A stretch of DNA of 44,816 bases. Origin: Bhargavaea cecembensis DSE10. GTDB lineage: Bacteria > Bacillota > Bacilli > Bacillales_A > Planococcaceae. Shown piece after piece: positions 43,152 through 44,816 of this stretch (positions are counted from its first letter, which is position 1; every line of letters starts with the position of its first letter). A program made the translations under genes and the position numbers. Under the pieces are notes generated by a model. The model was given only the letters and a program-made list of their open reading frames with translations, searched no databases and was not told the DNA's origin. The stretch spans positions 1 through 44,816 of the forward strand of contig NZ_AOFT01000020.1 of assembly GCF_000348905.1 (NCBI RefSeq), given 5' to 3'.

Positions 43152-44069
43152 ATGCCCTGGAATTTCATCCGCTCCAAACAACGCATTATCTCAATCACAA
43201 TCGAAGAAGACGCCCTCCGCTACAGCGAGCTCCGCTCCACCAACCCGCTCACAATCGAGCGAGCAGAAGAGCGGCCGCTCCCGGAAGGCATCATCTCCGA
43301 AGGAAAGGTGATCGACCCAAAAGCGTTGGAAGAGGCGGTGGAGGGGGCAGTGAAGGATTGGGGGCTGCGGCGCAAGCGCGTCCGGTTCCTCGCTCCTGAT
43401 CAGTTTGTCATCATCCGAAAAGTGGATACCCCGGCCGATGTCCCTGAAGATGAGCTGAAAGGCTACTTCTTCATTGAGATCGGCTCTTCTTTGTATTTGC
43501 CGTTTGATGACCCGTTGTTTGATGTGGTTCCGTTCGATAGTGAGGGTGACGGGAAGGAATCGATCATCATCGCGTCGAAAGAAGAGATTGTGCGTCAGTA
43601 TGAGCGGGCTCTTGACGAAGCGAAGCTGAAACCTGTCGAATGTGACATCGCGCCGCTTGCGCTTTATCGACTTGCTTACCAACAGCATGACCTGGACACG
43701 CACCGCAATGTGCTGATCGCTGATTTCCGCGGAAATGACCTGACGGTGTCGACTTTCCACCGGCATCAGCCGCTGTTTATGCGGTCGGTTGACATGGATG
43801 AGGATGGCTGGACGGCGGAGGTTGCCTTCCGGGAGATTTCCAAGCTCATCAATTTCTATACATACAACATGATGGACGGCAATGAGACAGTCGATTGCCT
43901 TCTCATCTCGGGCGACTGCCGCATGACCGAAGAGCTGTCCAGGATGTTCCGGGACCAGATGCGCCTGGAAGCCGGATGTATCCGGAAAGAACGGATTGAA
44001 GACGCGGCCGGCCGTGAAGTCCCGGACCGGTTTGACCGGGTGATCGGACTGGCATTGAAAGAGGTGTAG
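43152..44069 (+). CDS. pilM: type IV pilus assembly protein PilM
   Basis: A 305-residue cytoplasmic actin-like protein. The PilM signature is visible in the early beta strands (ISITIEEDALRYSELRS), LPEGIISEGKVIDPKALEEA, the RKRVRFLAPDQFVIIRKVDTP segment, PVECDIAPLALYRL and VLIADFRGNDLTVSTFHRHQ. It binds the short cytoplasmic tail of PilN and connects to the ATPase. AAAGGAGTAG precedes the ATG. The sequence is more divergent from Gram-negative PilM than PilB/T/C are from theirs. Confidence 0.88.
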   Translation: MPWNFIRSKQRIISITIEEDALRYSELRSTNPLTIERAEERPLPEGIISEGKVIDPKALEEAVEGAVKDWGLRRKRVRFLAPDQFVIIRKVDTPADVPEDELKGYFFIEIGSSLYLPFDDPLFDVVPFDSEGDGKESIIIASKEEIVRQYERALDEAKLKPVECDIAPLALYRLAYQQHDLDTHRNVLIADFRGNDLTVSTFHRHQPLFMRSVDMDEDGWTAEVAFREISKLINFYTYNMMDGNETVDCLLISGDCRMTEELSRMFRDQMRLEAGCIRKERIEDAAGREVPDRFDRVIGLALKEV

Positions 44070-44072
44070 CGT

Positions 44073-44816
44073 TTGCTCGTTGATATTAACTTACTTCCCG
44101 AACGGGACAGGGAACGATCAAAGGCCGTCATCCTCTCGCTCGTCATCCTGCTTTCGGCGATGCTGTTCTGGCTGACGTTCTTCATCATGGCGAACCGGAA
44201 TGCGGACGAAGCGGAGCGGCTGGATGCCCGGACGCAAGAGATGCGCCTGGCGGGTGCGGAGATCCGTTCCCGCATGCAGGGGACGGAGACGATGGCGGAC
44301 CGCGAGCAGTTGGAGCTGACCATCGGCTGGGCGGAAAGCTACCAGTTCCCGACGGCTCCGCTTCTCCGGCATCTCGTTTCGTTGCTGCCCGTCCGAGGAT
44401 TTATCATGGACTATACATATACCGACCCGCATACGGCCGACCTGTCCGTCCAATTCGACCGCTATGAGCAGGCCGCCTACTACCTAGCCCGTCTGAAGGC
44501 TGCGACTCCAGTTGAGAGTGCAATTATGAATGATGTCAGCGCATCGCCTCTTGATGAAGAAACCGACGAGGAAGGGAATCCCGTAGATACTGACGACATC
44601 GTCGTGCCCCGCTATATCGCGACTTACACCATTGAGTTTGTCAATCCGAGGGTCCCGGCAGAAGGGACGGCCGAGGAACCTGCAGAAGATGGGGAAGGTG
44701 CAGCGGCGGAGGACGGCTCTGACACCGAGGTCAACGTCGACAACGATGTTAATGTGAATGTGGAGCAGGAGAATCCGGAGCCGGAGACTGGAACTGATAC
44801 CGGTGAGGGAACGGGT
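44073..44816 (+). CDS. pilN: type IV pilus assembly protein PilN (3' end outside window)
   Basis: The frame is open from a TTG at 44073 to the right edge (248 codons), preceded by AAAGAGGTG. The product begins MLVDINLLPERDRERSK, which contains the conserved INLLP motif that docks on PilM, and then a single membrane segment (VILSLVILLSAMLFWLTFFI). A coiled-coil stretch and a small extracytoplasmic domain follow (FIMDYTYTDPHTADLSVQFD). The last 50 visible residues are an Asp/Glu/Asn/Val-rich low-complexity tail not usual for PilN. PilO would be expected next. It is 3 bp after pilM, so the pair is probably co-translated. Confidence 0.88.
   Translation, partial: MLVDINLLPERDRERSKAVILSLVILLSAMLFWLTFFIMANRNADEAERLDARTQEMRLAGAEIRSRMQGTETMADREQLELTIGWAESYQFPTAPLLRHLVSLLPVRGFIMDYTYTDPHTADLSVQFDRYEQAAYYLARLKAATPVESAIMNDVSASPLDEETDEEGNPVDTDDIVVPRYIATYTIEFVNPRVPAEGTAEEPAEDGEGAAAEDGSDTEVNVDNDVNVNVEQENPEPETGTDTGEGTG

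Noticed and set aside
43191-43766. Minus-strand frame opposite pilM
   Set aside because: Shadow of pilM with no domain features.

Overview
The window looks like chromosomal DNA of a member of the Bacillota, order Bacillales, most likely a GC-rich Planococcaceae/Caryophanaceae species (Bhargavaea- or Planococcus-like). The reasons are the gene order, strong AGGAGG-type ribosome binding sites, several TTG starts, sigma-A promoters, a valine T-box, and PerR- and FadR-type operators. Genus is inference; no rRNA is present. From uvrC to folC the order follows the Bacillus subtilis uvrC-yslB-sdhCAB-ysmA-gerE-ysmB-ysnAB-ysoA-tig-clpX-lonA-ysxC-hemAXCDBL-spoVID-valS-folC backbone. Several B. subtilis members are missing from their usual places (lysC, gerM, rph, lonB, ysxE).

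Region 1 (1-5030): the 3' end of uvrC, a DUF1992 gene, a convergent yslB homologue, and the succinate dehydrogenase operon sdhCAB with its own promoter and a strong terminator. Region 2 (5080-7730): an acyl-CoA thioesterase gene under a near-perfect FadR-type operator, the late spore regulator gerE behind a sigma-K-like promoter, a MarR regulator with a candidate self-operator, and the ysnAB pair. Region 3 (7725-14890): tRNA-Arg(UCU), a TPR protein, and the protein quality-control genes tig, clpX and lonA followed by engB. Region 4 (14890-21650): the whole hemAXCDBL pathway from glutamyl-tRNA to uroporphyrinogen III, behind a promoter carrying a 14/15 PerR box, with a strong hairpin between hemA and hemX. 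Region 5 (21680-23150): a 20-bp-periodic repeat array, a short SpoVID-like gene, a small membrane protein gene, and the T-box leader of valS. Region 6 (23154-30180): valS, then an AT-richer NERD-domain nuclease-like gene bracketed by two 21-bp-periodic arrays in opposite orientation, two convergently placed RimK-like ATP-grasp genes, and folC.

Region 7 (30200 to the end) is the most distinctive part: two tandem membrane GAF-GGDEF proteins followed by a type IV pilus cluster. The cluster holds three minor prepilins (one large and lacking Glu+5), a membrane protein with an acidic tail, a VanW-like membrane protein, PilB, PilT, PilC, a major pilin, PilM and the start of PilN. PilB begins with a complete two-motif MshEN domain, the known c-di-GMP-binding fold, so two likely diguanylate cyclases sit beside a pilus motor predicted to sense their product. 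The prepilin peptidase and PilO are not in the window and may lie downstream.

The most unusual non-coding features are the repeat arrays. Each has a conserved core of about 10 bp with variable spacers and a period of 20 or 21 bp (about two helical turns). One pair forms inverted brackets around the NERD gene. I do not recognise them as any named element.
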